Positions 1 to 10,736 of a stretch of 64,000 nt of DNA are shown in pieces. Location: positions 1 through 64,000 of the forward strand of contig CAVWPR010000016.1 in assembly GCA_963756815.1 (NCBI GenBank). Direction: 5' to 3'. Source of the DNA: JAENVU01 sp963756815. Lineage in GTDB: Bacteria; Actinomycetota; Acidimicrobiia; IMCC26256; JAENVU01. The notes under the pieces are model-generated. The model ran no database searches. It was not told where the DNA came from and worked only from the letters and a program-made list of their open reading frames with translations. The position numbers and the translations under genes were made by a program. How positions within the stretch are numbered: position 1 is the stretch's first letter; every line of letters begins with the position of its first letter.

Positions 1-1
1 C

Positions 2-860
2 GCGCTCCCGCTCGTCCTCACCCACGGGTGGCCGGGGTCGGTGGTCGAGTTCCTGAAGGTGATCGGTCCGCTGTCCGACCCGAGCACGCACGGGGGCGAC
101 GCGGCCGACGCCTTCCACCTGGTGGTGCCGTCGCTGCCGGGGTACGGCTGGTCCGAGCAGCCGAGGCAGACGGGGTGGAACGTGCCGCGGATCGCGGCGG
201 CGTGGGAGCAGCTCATGCTCCGGCTCGGCTACGACCGCTTCGCCGCACAGGGCGGCGACTGGGGATCGATGGTCACCTCGGCGATCGGCGCGCACCACCC
301 TGAGCATCTCGCCGGCATCCACGTGAACATGCCGCTCGTCATCCCCACGACCCCACCGGAGGAGATGACCCCCACCGAGACCGCGGCGGTCGCCGGGCTC
401 GAGCACTACATGAGCTGGGACGGTGGCTACTCCGCCCAGCAGTCCACCCGACCGCAGACGCTCGGCTACGGACTCGCCGACTCGCCGGTCGGGCAGATGG
501 CGTGGATCGTCGAGAAGTTCTGGTCCTGGACCGACTGCGACGGCGATCCGCGCAACGCGCTCACCGCCGACGAGCTGCTCGACAACGTGATGGTGTACTG
601 GCTCACCAACACCGGCGCATCGTCCGGCCCGCCTGTACTGGGAGTCGTTCAAGCAGCTCGACTTCAGCCCGATCGCGGTTCCGAGCGGCATCTCGATCTT
701 CCCCCACGAGATCTTCCGTTGCTCGCGGCGTTGGGCCGAGGCCCGGTTCACCGATCTCCGGCACTTCCACGAGCTCGATCGGGGCGGCCACTTCGCGGCG
801 TTCGAGCAGCCCGAGCTGTTCGTCACCGAAGTCCGCGAGGCGTTCCGCTCCATGCGCTGA
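2..860 (+). CDS. Epoxide hydrolase (EH1-like alpha/beta hydrolase), 5' partial, frame break
   Basis: The gene enters from outside the window. The first visible residues contain the HGWPG oxyanion-hole motif typical of epoxide hydrolases. The nucleophile elbow GGDWGS (catalytic Asp) follows near base 255, and the catalytic His lies in DRGGHF just before the stop. The enzyme would open epoxides to diols through an Asp-ester intermediate in the cytoplasm. The reading frame breaks near base 626: removing one G joins it to the frame coding WESFKQLDFSP and the proper C-terminus. An isolated extra base in a GC run fits a sequencing indel better than a pseudogene. Substrate is unknown. Confidence 0.85.
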
Positions 861-952
861 GGACGGCATCGTGCGGACCGGCGTGCGCCGCGAGAACCCG
901 GCCACCCGACCGAGAGTGAGAGAATCAGCTTCCCGGACCCGGAGGAACGCTC

Positions 953-1807
953 GTGAAGACACTCGAGCTCTCGGATGGCCGTGACCTCGCCTACGACGAG
1001 TACGGCGATCCCGGCGGCACACCCGTCATCTTCAACCACGGCCTGTCGGACTCTGCGCTGATCCGCAATCCCGACGACACGCTCACGACGTCCCTCGGCG
1101 TCCGCGTGATCGCCGCCGACCAGCCCGGGGTGGGTGGCTCCTCGCCCCAGAAGGGCCGGAAGATGGTCGACTGGGGCAAGGACATGGAGGAGCTCGCGGA
1201 CGCGCTCGGCCTCGGCCAGTTCGCGGTCGCCGGTCATTCCGGTGGCTCGCCGCACGCGCTCGCGATCCCCTACCGGATGCCCGACCGGGTCACGAAGATC
1301 GTGCTCGCCTCGCCCGTCGCGCCGCTCGACGAGAAGGGCATGGGCCGGCTGATGGTCAACAAGGACCTCAAGCTCGTCGCGAAGCTCCACCACCTCCACC
1401 ACCTCATCAAGTGGGGCTCGGACTACTCGGCGAAGAAGGCCGAGAAGGACATCCCGTCGTTCGTCGAGGCCACCGCCGAGGACGACGAGTCGGACCGGGA
1501 CACGTTCCTCGCGGATCCGGCCCAGCGCAAGATGTTCGAGGCGTCGTTCACCGCCGGGATGATCCAGGGCGGCGAGGGCATCTACGAGATGACGATGGCG
1601 CTCTGGGACTGGGGATTCCGGCCCGAGGACATCAGCCATCACGTCGAGCTCTTCTACGGCGACGCCGACGACATCCTCGACCCGAAGATGCCGCTCCACC
1701 TCGCCGAGCGTCTCCCCGACTGCACCACGCACGTCTGGCCCGGCGCCGGCCACTACGGCTTCGTCGACCGCGAGCGCTGGACCGACTTCTTCGGCGCCGT
1801 CGCCTGA
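953..1807 (+). CDS. Alpha/beta hydrolase
   Basis: A 284-residue intact alpha/beta hydrolase. Visible motifs are FNHG (oxyanion hole, residue 27 on), the nucleophile elbow GHSGG with Ser96, and GAGHYG near the C-terminus with the catalytic His. The GTG start is supported by a GGAGG Shine-Dalgarno at 941-945, seven bases upstream. A GAGAAT hexamer at 920-925 could be the -10. It follows the epoxide hydrolase by 92 bp and may be transcribed separately. Lipase or esterase-like activity is likely, but the substrate cannot be read from sequence. Confidence 0.85.
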   Translation: MKTLELSDGRDLAYDEYGDPGGTPVIFNHGLSDSALIRNPDDTLTTSLGVRVIAADQPGVGGSSPQKGRKMVDWGKDMEELADALGLGQFAVAGHSGGSPHALAIPYRMPDRVTKIVLASPVAPLDEKGMGRLMVNKDLKLVAKLHHLHHLIKWGSDYSAKKAEKDIPSFVEATAEDDESDRDTFLADPAQRKMFEASFTAGMIQGGEGIYEMTMALWDWGFRPEDISHHVELFYGDADDILDPKMPLHLAERLPDCTTHVWPGAGHYGFVDRERWTDFFGAVA

Positions 1808-1872
1808 TCGTTCGCGCTCCGAGCGGCGGGGCCGATCGGGTGGGCGGGGAGATCGCGGGGTATCACTCTTTG

Positions 1873-2709
1873 ATGCCGCACTCATCGCCGGGGCCGACCC
1901 GGCACGGAACCACCGCCGTCGGGCCGTTCGACGTCTCGTGGACCGAGCTGGGGTCGGACGACGCGCCGCGCGTGTTGCTGCTGCACGGGCTCTACGCCGG
2001 TGCGCACTCCTACGAATGGCGCGCGCTGACGCCGCTTCTGGCCGAGACCCACCGGGTGCGCGTGCCGGATCTGCTCGGCGCGGGCGACAGCGACCGACCC
2101 GACCTGGAGTACACCCGGACCGTGGTCCAGGGAGTCGTCGACGACGTGATCCGGGACGCCGGCGAGGACACCACCGTCGTGGCGAGCTCGCTCACCGGCG
2201 CGTACGCGCTCCGGTCGGCAATTCGCGGCGTCACGTCGGCCCGGATCGTGCTCCTCACCCCGACCGGCATCGGCGCGCGCCGCGAGCGTCCGCCGGGCCA
2301 CGTCAGCGACGCGCTCTACCAACTGGCTCGCCACACGCCGGTCGGCGATGCGTTGGTGACGGCCCTCACGTCGGCGCCGTCCGTGCGCTGGTTCCAGACC
2401 AACAAGACCTACCACGACCCGACGTTCCTCACCGACGACGAGCTCGTCGCGACCCGGCGCGCCGGGCGCGACACCAATGCGAAGCACCTGCAGCTCGCGT
2501 TCGTGTTCGGTCGGCTCGCGCTCGACCTCGCGCCCGACGACATCCGGCGCGTCGCACCCACGGTCATCTGGGGCTGTGGGCAGGGCTTCGTCGACAACCG
2601 GGAACGGCTCCGTTGGGAGGAGGCCGGCGCACGCGTCGTGAGCCTGCCGAGTGGTCTCCCCCAGGTCGAGGAACCCGATCGGGTCGCTGCCGTCATCGCG
2701 GCCGACTGA
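1873..2709 (+). CDS. Alpha/beta hydrolase with degenerate nucleophile elbow
   Basis: A 278-residue protein with the alpha/beta hydrolase pattern LLLHGLYAG (oxyanion hole) and the elbow ASSLTG. Ser106 sits where GxSxG is expected, but the first Gly is Ala and the last is Thr. The C-terminal part lacks an obvious catalytic His in the usual GH context, so activity is uncertain. The ATG follows TATCAC by six bases, close to the spacing of the leaderless genes in this window, and no Shine-Dalgarno is visible. It resembles the large group of actinobacterial hydrolases of unknown substrate. Confidence 0.75.
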   Translation: MPHSSPGPTRHGTTAVGPFDVSWTELGSDDAPRVLLLHGLYAGAHSYEWRALTPLLAETHRVRVPDLLGAGDSDRPDLEYTRTVVQGVVDDVIRDAGEDTTVVASSLTGAYALRSAIRGVTSARIVLLTPTGIGARRERPPGHVSDALYQLARHTPVGDALVTALTSAPSVRWFQTNKTYHDPTFLTDDELVATRRAGRDTNAKHLQLAFVFGRLALDLAPDDIRRVAPTVIWGCGQGFVDNRERLRWEEAGARVVSLPSGLPQVEEPDRVAAVIAAD

Positions 2710-2777
2710 GCCGCACACGTCCCGGAGCGCGTCGACAACGCGGTCGTGTCCGTGCGGCTCGCAGTGGGCTGACGCGG

Positions 2778-4507
2778 TCAGGCCGGTGTGTCGGGTGCGG
2801 GACCGCCGTCGTCGACATCGGCCTGCGCGACTGCGATCGCCGCCTCGATCGTCGGCGAGAAGTGCTCACGATCGAGGGTCTCGAACAATCCGTAGCGCAG
2901 CGCGAGCTCACGGACCCGTGTGCGCATCTCCGCGAACGCGAGGTGGATGCCGCGTTCGTTCAGCTCCCGGTCGAGCTGCACGAGCATCTCCGCCGCCGTG
3001 ACGTCGATGTCGGTGATCGCCTCGCACTGCAGCACGATCCAGCGCGGCTCCTCGAGGCGGGCGAGCGAGCGGATCTGCTCCCGGAACGCGCCGGCGTTCG
3101 CGAAGAACAGCGGTGCCTCCCAGCGGTAGACGACGATCCCGGGGAGCACGGACGCGCCCGGGACGTCCTCGAGCGAGTGCCACCCCTCGCCCTCGGCGTG
3201 GCCGAGCACGGCGCCGTGCGGCCACCAGTTCCGACGGAAGAACATCAGCACCGCGAGCGCGATCGCGATGACGATGCCCTCGAGCACCCCGAACAGGACC
3301 ACGCCGAGCGTCGCCGTGACCGACAGGACGAACGCGCTGCGCCGGATCCGCCAGAAGCGCTCGAGCGCCGAGAGGTTCGCGAGCGAGAGCGCGGCGGCGA
3401 TGACGACGGCTGCGAGCGTGGTCTGGGGCAGGTCGGCGAGCAGACCGTTGAGGAACAGCAGGAGCACCGCGACGAGCCCGGCGCCGACGAGCCCCGCGAC
3501 CTGCGACTTGGCGCCCGACTGTTCGGCAACCGCGGTCCGCGACCCGCTCGTGGACACCGCGAATCCCTGGAACAGCCCGGCCGCCACGTTCGCGGCACCG
3601 AGTCCGATCATCTCGCGGTCGGGCTCGACCTCGTCGCCCCGACGCGCCGCGAAGCTCGACGCGGTGGCGATGGTGTCGGTGAGCGAGACGAGCGTGATCC
3701 CCAGTGCGGCGACCAGCAACGGGCCGACGTCGGAGAAGCTCGTCCACGGCAACGAAGGTCGGGGCACTCCGGCCGGCAGGGTCCCGACCGTACGGACCCC
3801 TTCGTCGGCGAGCCCGAAGGCCGCGGTCACGAGCGTCGCGCCCACGACGGCGACCAGCACCGCCGGAACCTTCGGCACGACTCGCGGTAGGACGAGGAGG
3901 ACCACGAGACACGCGAGGCCGACCACCAGGGTCGTGGTGTGCGTCTGATCGATGTGGGCGAAGAACGCACGCAGCTTCGTCGACGAAGCTGTCGGCGTCG
4001 GTCGAGAACCCGAACAGCTTGGGGAGCTGACTCACGACGATCGTCAGTGCCAGCCCGTTCATGTAGCCGATCTGGATCTCGCTCGACAGCAGGTCGGCGA
4101 TGAAGCCGAGCTTCCCGATGCCCATGGCGATCTCGACGAGCGCCGACGAGGATCGCGAGCATCCCGGCGAGCGCGATCGCAGTGCCCACATCACCGCCGG
4201 CGAGCAGCGGCACGATCGCGGCGAGGATCAACGGCGAGACCGACGAGTCCGGACCCAGAACGAGCACGCGCGACGGACCGAGCAACGCGTAGCCGACGAG
4301 GCAGGCGATCGTGGTGTACAGGCCGGTCACCGCCGGCAACCCGGCGAGCTCGGCGTAGGCCATGCCCTGGGGAACGAGGATGGCGGCGAGGACGAGCCCC
4401 GCGACGAGGTCGGGCCGGAGCCATTCCCGCCGGTAGGTCGCCAGCATCCGCACGATGGGTACGGACTTCACCGTTCGATCGTGTCCGGTCGCCCCGGTGC
4501 CCTCCAC
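2778..4507 (-). CDS. SulP-family anion permease with STAS domain (two frame breaks)
   Basis: A membrane permease of about 575 residues of the SulP/SLC26 family, which moves sulfate, bicarbonate or other anions. The N-terminus carries the family signature QGMAYAELAGLPAVTGLYT. Multiple hydrophobic segments follow, with the conserved stretch GFAVSTSGSRTAVAEQSGAKSQ. A C-terminal STAS domain occupies about residues 455-560. The start is GTG, with AAGGGG about seven bases upstream. The frame breaks near 4150 and 3975, each fixed by one base. No carbonic anhydrase or sulfur gene is adjacent, so the anion is not resolved. Confidence 0.88.
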
Positions 4508-4566
4508 GGTGCGTCCCCTTCACATTCCGAGCGCCCGCCCCGGGATCGTGTCGAGCGAATCGTGCA

Positions 4567-4594
4567 GGTGCCGGGGGCCACGGCCCCCGGCACC
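4567..4594 (-). terminator. Perfect 13-bp hairpin
   Basis: GGTGCCGGGGGCC and its exact complement are separated by only AC. It sits five bases after the stop of the small lysine-rich ORF and before SulP, so it probably ends that transcript or shields its 3' end. There is no T tract, so Rho-independent function is inferred from stability and position only. Confidence 0.6.
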
Positions 4595-4599
4595 GCCGA

Positions 4600-4659
4600 C
4601 TACTTCTTCTTGCCCTTCTTGCCCTTCTTCTTCTTGTCCTTCTTCTTCTTCTTCGCCAC
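4600..4659 (-). CDS. 19-residue lysine-rich peptide
   Basis: The reading frame encodes VAKKKKKDKKKKGKKGKKK from a GTG start: 14 of 19 residues are lysine, with one Asp, two Gly and no hydrophobic core. Support for translation is the AAAGGGG Shine-Dalgarno seven bases upstream of the GTG, a clean TAG stop, and the hairpin immediately downstream. TACGTT at 4736-4741 could be a -10. A peptide this basic would bind nucleic acid or acidic membranes, but no function is known to me. It could instead be a low-complexity coincidence; the Shine-Dalgarno and terminator geometry argue against that. Confidence 0.55.
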   Translation of the reverse strand: MAKKKKKDKKKKGKKGKKK

Positions 4660-4784
4660 GAGTTGCCCCTTTGCTCGGGACGCCGTCGAGGTGATCCGCG
4701 GTGACGGGCCCCGATCGACGTCGCTGTGGCGGCCCAACGTACCGCCCGACCGGCGTCGGGGCTCGGGACCGACGACGCGTCGGC

Positions 4785-5165
4785 TCAGGCGAGGATCTGC
4801 TCCCTGCGGGTTCGGTACGCCTCGGCGTCGATGAGTCCCCGGTCCCGTTCGCCGTTGAGCCGGTCGAGCGCGTCCACCTGTTCCCGCGTCAGCACTGCGC
4901 GTGTCTCCGGTGCAGGTACCGGACCCGGCAGCCCGACGTGGAGCGAGTACATCCGACTGCCGCGCACGAGGATGTAGACGAACACGCCGAGATACGGCAG
5001 CACGACGACGAACAGGAACCACAGCGCCTTGGCCGGGCCCGAGAGGTCGGGGCTCCGGAAGACGTGGACCAGCACGCCGATCAGGAGCCACACCCAGATG
5101 ACGAAGAGCGTGAACCACAGCAGGCTCAGGAAGACCTGGCCGACGTGCCATTCGGAAGCGAGCAT
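4785..5165 (-). CDS. PLDc_N/SHOCT membrane protein
   Basis: A 126-residue protein with two transmembrane helices (about residues 9-33 and 45-66), the second followed by the LVRGSRM cytoplasmic edge typical of phospholipase-D-nuclease N-terminal (PLDc_N) domains. A SHOCT motif (ALDRLNGERDRGLIDAEAY, about 98-116) ends the protein. This pairing is common in actinobacterial small membrane proteins of unknown role; no nuclease domain is present. Its ATG shares a base with the TGA of the preceding hydrolase (TGATG), so translation is probably coupled to the upstream Abhydrolase_9 gene. Confidence 0.75.
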   Translation of the reverse strand: MLASEWHVGQVFLSLLWFTLFVIWVWLLIGVLVHVFRSPDLSGPAKALWFLFVVVLPYLGVFVYILVRGSRMYSLHVGLPGPVPAPETRAVLTREQVDALDRLNGERDRGLIDAEAYRTRREQILA

Positions 5166-7181
5166 CAGGTCTCCTGCATCTCGTCGATGAGCGCGCGCAC
5201 CGATGCCTCGAGTGTGGCGTCGGGGTCCCGGCCGGCCTTGCGCTCCTCGTCCATCCAGCGGATCGCCACCGCTGCCGCGAGACTCGAGCCCGCAGCCTTG
5301 TGGGAGGCGATCCACTTCGTCCGGTTCAGCTCCTGGGTCTCGAGCCGGGTGACGATCCGCTGCACGCAGTCGGCGGAGTGCTCGAACCCGAGCACGGCGT
5401 TGAAGAACGGCACGAGGTCGAGTCGGTAGTCGTGGCCCTTGGCCGCGAACTGGCCCGGCACGACCGTCGCGGAGTTCTTCATGTCGACGAGCGTCTGGAA
5501 GAACGTCGTCGTCGGGACCCACCGCATTCCGCGCGGGACGCGTGCCGGGCGATCACCGACCGGGCCGAGCCACTCCGGTGCGCGCACGAAGATCTCGGGC
5601 CCGAACAGCGCGACTCCGTCGTCGGAGTGGGTGATCATCACGTAGCGGATGCGGTCCCGCTCATCGGCCGGGAGCGCGTTCCACTCGCCGATGTTGTCGA
5701 ACACGCCGACGAGCGAACGGTCGATCTCGGGACCATCGTCGTGGAGCACCTGCTCCTTCCACTTGCTCATGTGCGGCGTGCCGATCCAGATCGCGTGATC
5801 GACGCCGTCGGCGACGGCACCGGCGGTGCCGCGATCCACGAAGGCGTCCTGGCTCGTCCACGCTCCGAGACTCTCACCGAAGACGACGAACTTCGGGCGC
5901 CGCTCGACCGGGATCTCGGCGAGCCGGGCGCCGACGGCGGCGATGAGCTTCGTGGCGTGGAGATGGCCCTCGTCGACCCGATCGAGCGAGAGCACCGACG
6001 GTCGGGCCGAGTACTGCATCGCGACCGTGGCGCAGTCACCGAGGGAGAGGCACTCGAGGGCTCCGACCGCGGCGTAGTTCACGTATCCCGTGCCGGTCGG
6101 TGAGGTGAACATCAGCCACGAGCGTTCGAACGCGCCGGTTCGCTCGAGCTCGGCCATCGCGAGGGCGACGCGTTCGTCCTCGGTCGGTGCGCTCTCGAGC
6201 CCGACGTAGGCGCGGATCGGCGTGGCGATCGCCGGTTCGTCCATCACTGCGGCGATGACGTCGGGGCGCACGAGGTTCCAGACGAACCGCCGCCCCTGAC
6301 GCGCGAGCGTCTCGAACGGGACGAGGCTCTCGTGAGCTGCCGCTCACCTCGGGGACGGGCGGTGGCAGGTCGAAGGCGGTCTCGAACGACTCCTCCTTCC
6401 GCTCGATGTTGCCGAGCACCTTGTGGGCGCCCGCCCGGAATCCGGCGGCGAGTCCTCCGAGCACCGCCACCCGACCGACCGGTCGCCAGAAGGCCGGCGA
6501 CCCGGGCAGCGCGCGGCTGAGCTGCTCGCCGATGACGTCCGCGGCGACGCGGGTCGCGGTGCTGAACCCCACCGCCGCGCCCGTCACCCCGAGACTCATC
6601 GCGAACGACTTCGCCGCCGTCGTCGGCAGCTCCTCCGCCGGCAACTCCTGGTTCAACCGGGCGAGGCGGCGCCGCCGCGCCTCGGCTGCCGTCGTCGCGA
6701 TCACGGTCATCGGGATCCCGACCGGGAACCGCGATGTCCGTCCGAGCGCCGCGCGTGCCTCCTGGTAGCCGCCCACGAGCGTCGCGGCCCCCGCCGACAC
6801 GGAGGTGAACCATGCTCCGGTGCGCGCGGCCGACACGAGCATCGGCTCACGCGGGCGCTGACGCAACAGGCGCTGCATCCCCAGGCTCCCGAGCGTCGCC
6901 GCGAGATCGAGGCCCAGGGTGGTCTGGCCCCAGCGGCGTTCGTGGTCGTCGGCGACGCCCGCGACGAGCGTGAGCGCGCCGGCCGCGATGGCGTCCTGGA
7001 TCAAGGACGTGATCGCGTGGTCCGCCGCCAGCGTGAGACCGGTGACGAGTGCCTGATCCATGTTCGATCGCGGCATCAGCGTCCGCTGGAACGTGATCGG
7101 CACCGACACGGCCGACGCGCCGATCGCGGCCTGCTCGGTGCGGTACCGCAAGCCGCCGCGGTTGTGCTTTCGGCTGGTCAT
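5165..7181 (-). CDS. Abhydrolase_9-family membrane-anchored alpha/beta hydrolase (frame break)
   Basis: About 671 residues. The N-terminal half contains hydrophobic segments as in the Abhydrolase_9 N-terminal domain (PF15420). The C-terminal half is the catalytic domain (PF10081), with the elbow VFGESLG (Ser near 437) and GHDYR near the end carrying the likely catalytic His. The family is mostly uncharacterised; cell-surface lipase or esterase activity is usually proposed. The frame breaks near 6343: dropping one base joins ...PEVSGSS to HESLVPFETLARQ. The start ATG overlaps the CPBP gene stop (ATGA) and the stop overlaps the PLDc_N start, giving a three-gene coupled operon. Confidence 0.82.
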
Positions 7182-7916
7182 CCGAGTGCTCGTCCGCCGG
7201 AGGCGTCCGCGGCGCGAAGCCGTTCGTGTGTCCGCCGCGTGACGACGAACGATGTCATGTTCAACGCGGCATGCGCGAGCACCGGGGCGAGCACGCTGCC
7301 CGACCGTAGCCGGATGACGGCGAACACGGCGCCGGCGCTCGTCGTCGCCGCGACGACGCCGGCCACCGAGCCGAGCCGAGCCGCCGCGCGTTCGCCCACC
7401 TCCGGATCCGCGGCAGCACCGAGTCCCGCCCAGGTGGGCAGGACGTGCCACAGGCCGAACAGCAACGAGCTCGAGAACACGGCGGCGGGCACGGATCGCC
7501 GCCGCGACGCGATGCCGAGGAGCGCGCCCCGGAAGATGAGCTCCTCGGCGAGGGCGGTCTCGAGCGGGATCCGCGCTGCGAGCTCGAACGCCGCCCGGCG
7601 CGGATGGTGGCCACCGATCCGCTCGTCGACGAACCGGTCGCGGGTGCCGGGCGCGCGAGCGGCCACGACGACACCGGCGGCGAGGACCGCGCCGGCGCCG
7701 GCGCCCCACCGCAATCCCGCGCCGAGCGACGCGCGGTCGAGTCCGAGCTCGGACCACTCGACGCCCGCCGTTCCGTGCGGATGCGGTGCTCGCCGCCGCC
7801 GCCGCGAGGTTCGCGGTGAACCGACCGCCGACGGGGAGCATCCGCTGCGCCAGGTTCGCTCCGAGCGCGACGATCGCCACGGTCCGCTCCGCGCGGCGAA
7901 GGCTCGGGATCACCAT
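7178..7916 (-). CDS. CPBP-family intramembrane metalloprotease (frame break)
   Basis: About 245 residues. The C-terminal 180 hold the CPBP/Abi (PF02517) motifs in order: EELIFRG (EExxxR), FGLWH (FxxxH) and HAALN (HxxxN), the Glu and His residues expected to bind zinc within membrane helices. Relatives include Rce1-type CaaX proteases and bacteriocin-immunity proteins. The first 40 residues from ATG 7916 lie in a different frame from the motifs; one base near 7780-7800 must be removed to restore continuity. It is first in the operon and overlaps the Abhydrolase_9 gene by four bases. Confidence 0.82.
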
Positions 7917-7947
7917 CCGAGTCTGCCGCAGCCGGTGCTCGAAGCGA

Positions 7948-7981
7948 CGAGAGAGGCCTCCCCGGAGGGAGGCCTCTCTCG
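7948..7981 (-). terminator. 15-bp hairpin downstream of tRNA-fMet
   Basis: CGAGAGAGGCCTCCC and its perfect complement flank a CGGA loop, ten bases beyond the tRNA 3' end. The position suits a transcription terminator of the tRNA gene, although the following bases are not a T run. It also insulates the CPBP operon downstream. Confidence 0.75.
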
Positions 7982-7990
7982 ATGCTTCGA

Positions 7991-8067
<77 letters not shown>

Positions 8068-8134
8068 GCGTGGCCTCCATGCTAACCGACGGCGTGATGC
8101 TCCGACCACTTGCGCACCGTAGGGTTCGGCGGCG

Positions 8135-9346
8135 ATGGCCCGACGCCGACGCGAACACCCCGACCGCCCGCGCATCACGATCGAGGCCCACGAGCGCGAG
8201 TCGGTCAAGCCACTCGAGCTGTTCTTCGACCTGGTGTTCGTGCTCGGGTTCACGCAGTGCACCGCGCTCATGGTGGCGGACCCCACTGCACAGGGCATCT
8301 TCCGTGGCCTGCTGGCACTGGCGCTCCTGTGGTGGGCCTGGACCGGCTACGCCTGGCTGACGAGCCTCATCGACCCCGAGGAGGGCGCGGTACGTCTCGT
8401 CATGTTCGCGGCCACGGCTGCGTTGGTGGTCGTCGCCCTCTGCCTGCCGGAGGCCTTCGGCGACCGGGCCCTCACGTTCGCCGTCGCCTACGGCAGCGTG
8501 CGTGCCGCGCAGGTCGCGCTGTACTGGCTGGCCAGCGGGGACGACGACGCCCTGCACCATTCCGTCGCCACGCTCGCCGTGAGCACGTCGCTCGCCGTGG
8601 CCCTCCTCGTGGGCGCGTCCTTCCTCGACCCCGCCGCCCAGAGCGTGGTCTGGGCCGTCGCCGCGCTCCTCGACTTCGGTGGTCCGGCCGTGTTCGGCAT
8701 CGAAGGCTGGCGCCTGGTGCCGGCGCACTTCGCGGAACGTCACAGCCTGATCATCATCCTCGCGCTCGGCGAGTCGATCGTCACGCTCGGTGTCGGCGCG
8801 CGACTCGACCTCACGCCCGCGGTGCTCATCGCGTCCGTCCTCGGCGTCGCGCTCGCGGCCGCCTTCTGGTGGACGTACTTCGACGTCGTCGCGCTGGTGA
8901 CCGAGCGAAGGCTCGCAGCCGCGCCGGAGGGCGGCGAACGGAACCGCCTCGCGCGCGACTCCTACTCGTACCTGCATCTCCCGATGGTCGCGGGGATCAT
9001 CCTCTCGGCCTTCGGTCTCCACGGCGTGCTCGCTCACGTCGACGAGCCGCTCCACGGCTCGTATCCGTACGCGCTGCTCGGCGGCGTCGCGCTGTATCTC
9101 CTCGCGCACGTCGCGCTGCGATGGCGCAACGCGCACACGCTCAACCGACAGCGTCTGATCCTCGCCGTGGCGCTGCTCGCGCTGCTCCCGGTCGCCGTGG
9201 TCGTGCCCGCCATCGCGGCCCTCGCCGGGCTCGACGTGCTGATGTGGATCATGATCGCCTACGAGCACACGCGCTACGACGAGCGTCGCTACCGGTTGCG
9301 CCACGGCCTCGAGCCCGGACCGGCACCGGACGAGACCTCCAGCTGA
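8135..9346 (+). CDS. Low temperature requirement protein A (LtrA) family membrane protein
   Basis: A 403-residue polytopic protein matching the LtrA family (PF06772). The N-terminal signature is ELFFDLVFVLGFTQ, with a second conserved block ERHSLIIILALGESIVTLG in the middle and YLHLPMVAGII in the C-terminal half. About a dozen hydrophobic segments are visible. The family is named after a Listeria cold-growth locus, and its biochemical role remains unknown. A TAGGGT hexamer at 8120-8125 lies nine bases before the ATG, implying a leader of only a few bases. It is divergent from tRNA-fMet. Confidence 0.88.
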   Translation: MARRRREHPDRPRITIEAHERESVKPLELFFDLVFVLGFTQCTALMVADPTAQGIFRGLLALALLWWAWTGYAWLTSLIDPEEGAVRLVMFAATAALVVVALCLPEAFGDRALTFAVAYGSVRAAQVALYWLASGDDDALHHSVATLAVSTSLAVALLVGASFLDPAAQSVVWAVAALLDFGGPAVFGIEGWRLVPAHFAERHSLIIILALGESIVTLGVGARLDLTPAVLIASVLGVALAAAFWWTYFDVVALVTERRLAAAPEGGERNRLARDSYSYLHLPMVAGIILSAFGLHGVLAHVDEPLHGSYPYALLGGVALYLLAHVALRWRNAHTLNRQRLILAVALLALLPVAVVVPAIAALAGLDVLMWIMIAYEHTRYDERRYRLRHGLEPGPAPDETSS

Positions 9347-9361
9347 CCCTCGCCGCGCCGG

Positions 9362-10665
9362 TCAGCGCCTCGGCCACTCCCATTCCGAGCAGACGACACG
9401 GTCCGACGGCGGGACGCGTCGCCAGGACCAGCACCGGGGTGCGTGGTCGGCCAGACGGTCCGGCGCACGCGGCGTGGCGGGCGGTGAGCGTCTCGACGAG
9501 CGTGGTCCACGGGACGTCGGCGGAGCTCACGAGCCCGAAGTTGCTGTTCTCGGTGTCGAACCGCCCGCCCGCGGGCTCGTCGACGTACTCGAACCAGTGG
9601 TCTCCGACCATCCACGGCGCCGAGTAGAGACGTTGCAGATAGCTGTCCGCGGCCGCGGCGCGCGCCGCCTGATCCGGAGACGTCGGGAAGATCGGCGGGT
9701 AGCGGTTCGGCACGCCGGCATCGGCGGCGCGGAAGGAGTACTCCATCACGAGCAGCGGCCGGCCCACACCGTCGTGGAGATTGCGCAGCGTCGGGTCGTG
9801 CGGCAGGTAGAAGGGCCAGGTCGTGTGGATCGTGTCGTCGAGGCCGGGGAGCAGCGTGTAGTCGTCGACCGAGAAGACGTCGACCCACGGACGGGCTGCG
9901 GCGAGCACCTCGGGTGGAGTCAGCTGCGCGATCTGCTTCACCCCGAGGATCAGGTGGTGCGGATCCTGCGCGCGGATCGCGCGTGGAGGTGACCTCGAAG
10001 TACCGATCGGCGAGCTCGCGGACGAAGCCCATCGGATCGCCGAGATGGCGATCGGCAACGACCCGACCGGGCGTGCCGACGGGGAGACGGAGATAGTCGT
10101 CGAGCGGCTGTCCCGATGCCGCGCCAGTCGGGGCCCCAACGCAGCTCGCTGTCGGTGGTCCAGCCGACGAGATCGGGATCGTCCCGGTGCGGGGCGACGC
10201 TCTCGCGCGCCACCTGCGGCTGCGTGATCGGCGAAGGCGGGCGCGAACCAGTCGCCGTCGGTCGCCATGTGCAGCAACGCCGTGTACGGCATGCGCGGGG
10301 CGAACCGCTGCTCGTCGGACCACGAGCCGATCGTGTTGAAACCCCACGTCCGCAGGCGCCGGATCGTGGCGTCCGTCCACGCGTCGACACTCGGGTACTT
10401 CGTCGGCCATCGCCTCGCAGTACGGGCACCGACCGGTCACCCGGTCGACGTCGTTGCTGGTCGAGACGTGGTTGATGCCCGTCGAATAGAAGGGTCGACC
10501 GTCGGGAGTCACGAGCCACCACCGGTGCCCATCGAACGCGGTGCGGAACCAACCCGTCGCCCGGAACCGGCGGCCGGGGTCGCCGCCGGGAGGGTGCCCG
10601 ACGGGCCGGCAGGCGCCCGCGAGCAACGCGAGCGCAACGACGATGACGACGACCCGACCCCGCAC
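9362..10665 (-). CDS. Secreted GH50/agarase-like lipoprotein (at least four frame breaks)
   Basis: The GTG start, preceded by GGGAGGAG, opens a lipoprotein signal peptide (VALALLAGAC, lipobox Cys19). The mature protein begins with WFRTAFDGHRWWLVTPDGR and PFYSTGINHVS, the N-terminal pattern of agarase-like glycoside hydrolases. Further blocks LRTWGFNTIGSW, VDVFSVDDY and HWFEYVDEPAGGRFDTENSN follow. Reading across them needs corrections near 10400, 10220, 10115 and 9980. The C-terminus is uncertain: 9362 is the first stop reachable after one more shift, and the in-frame reading would run into LtrA. It probably acts on an external galactan- or glucan-like polysaccharide; substrate is inferred only from fold resemblance. 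Confidence 0.65.
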
Positions 10666-10736
10666 GGCTCCTCCCTCGGTCCGCCCCGGACACTAGCGAC
10701 CGGCGCGCGTCGTGGCCCCGGCGACGGAGCCGCCGG

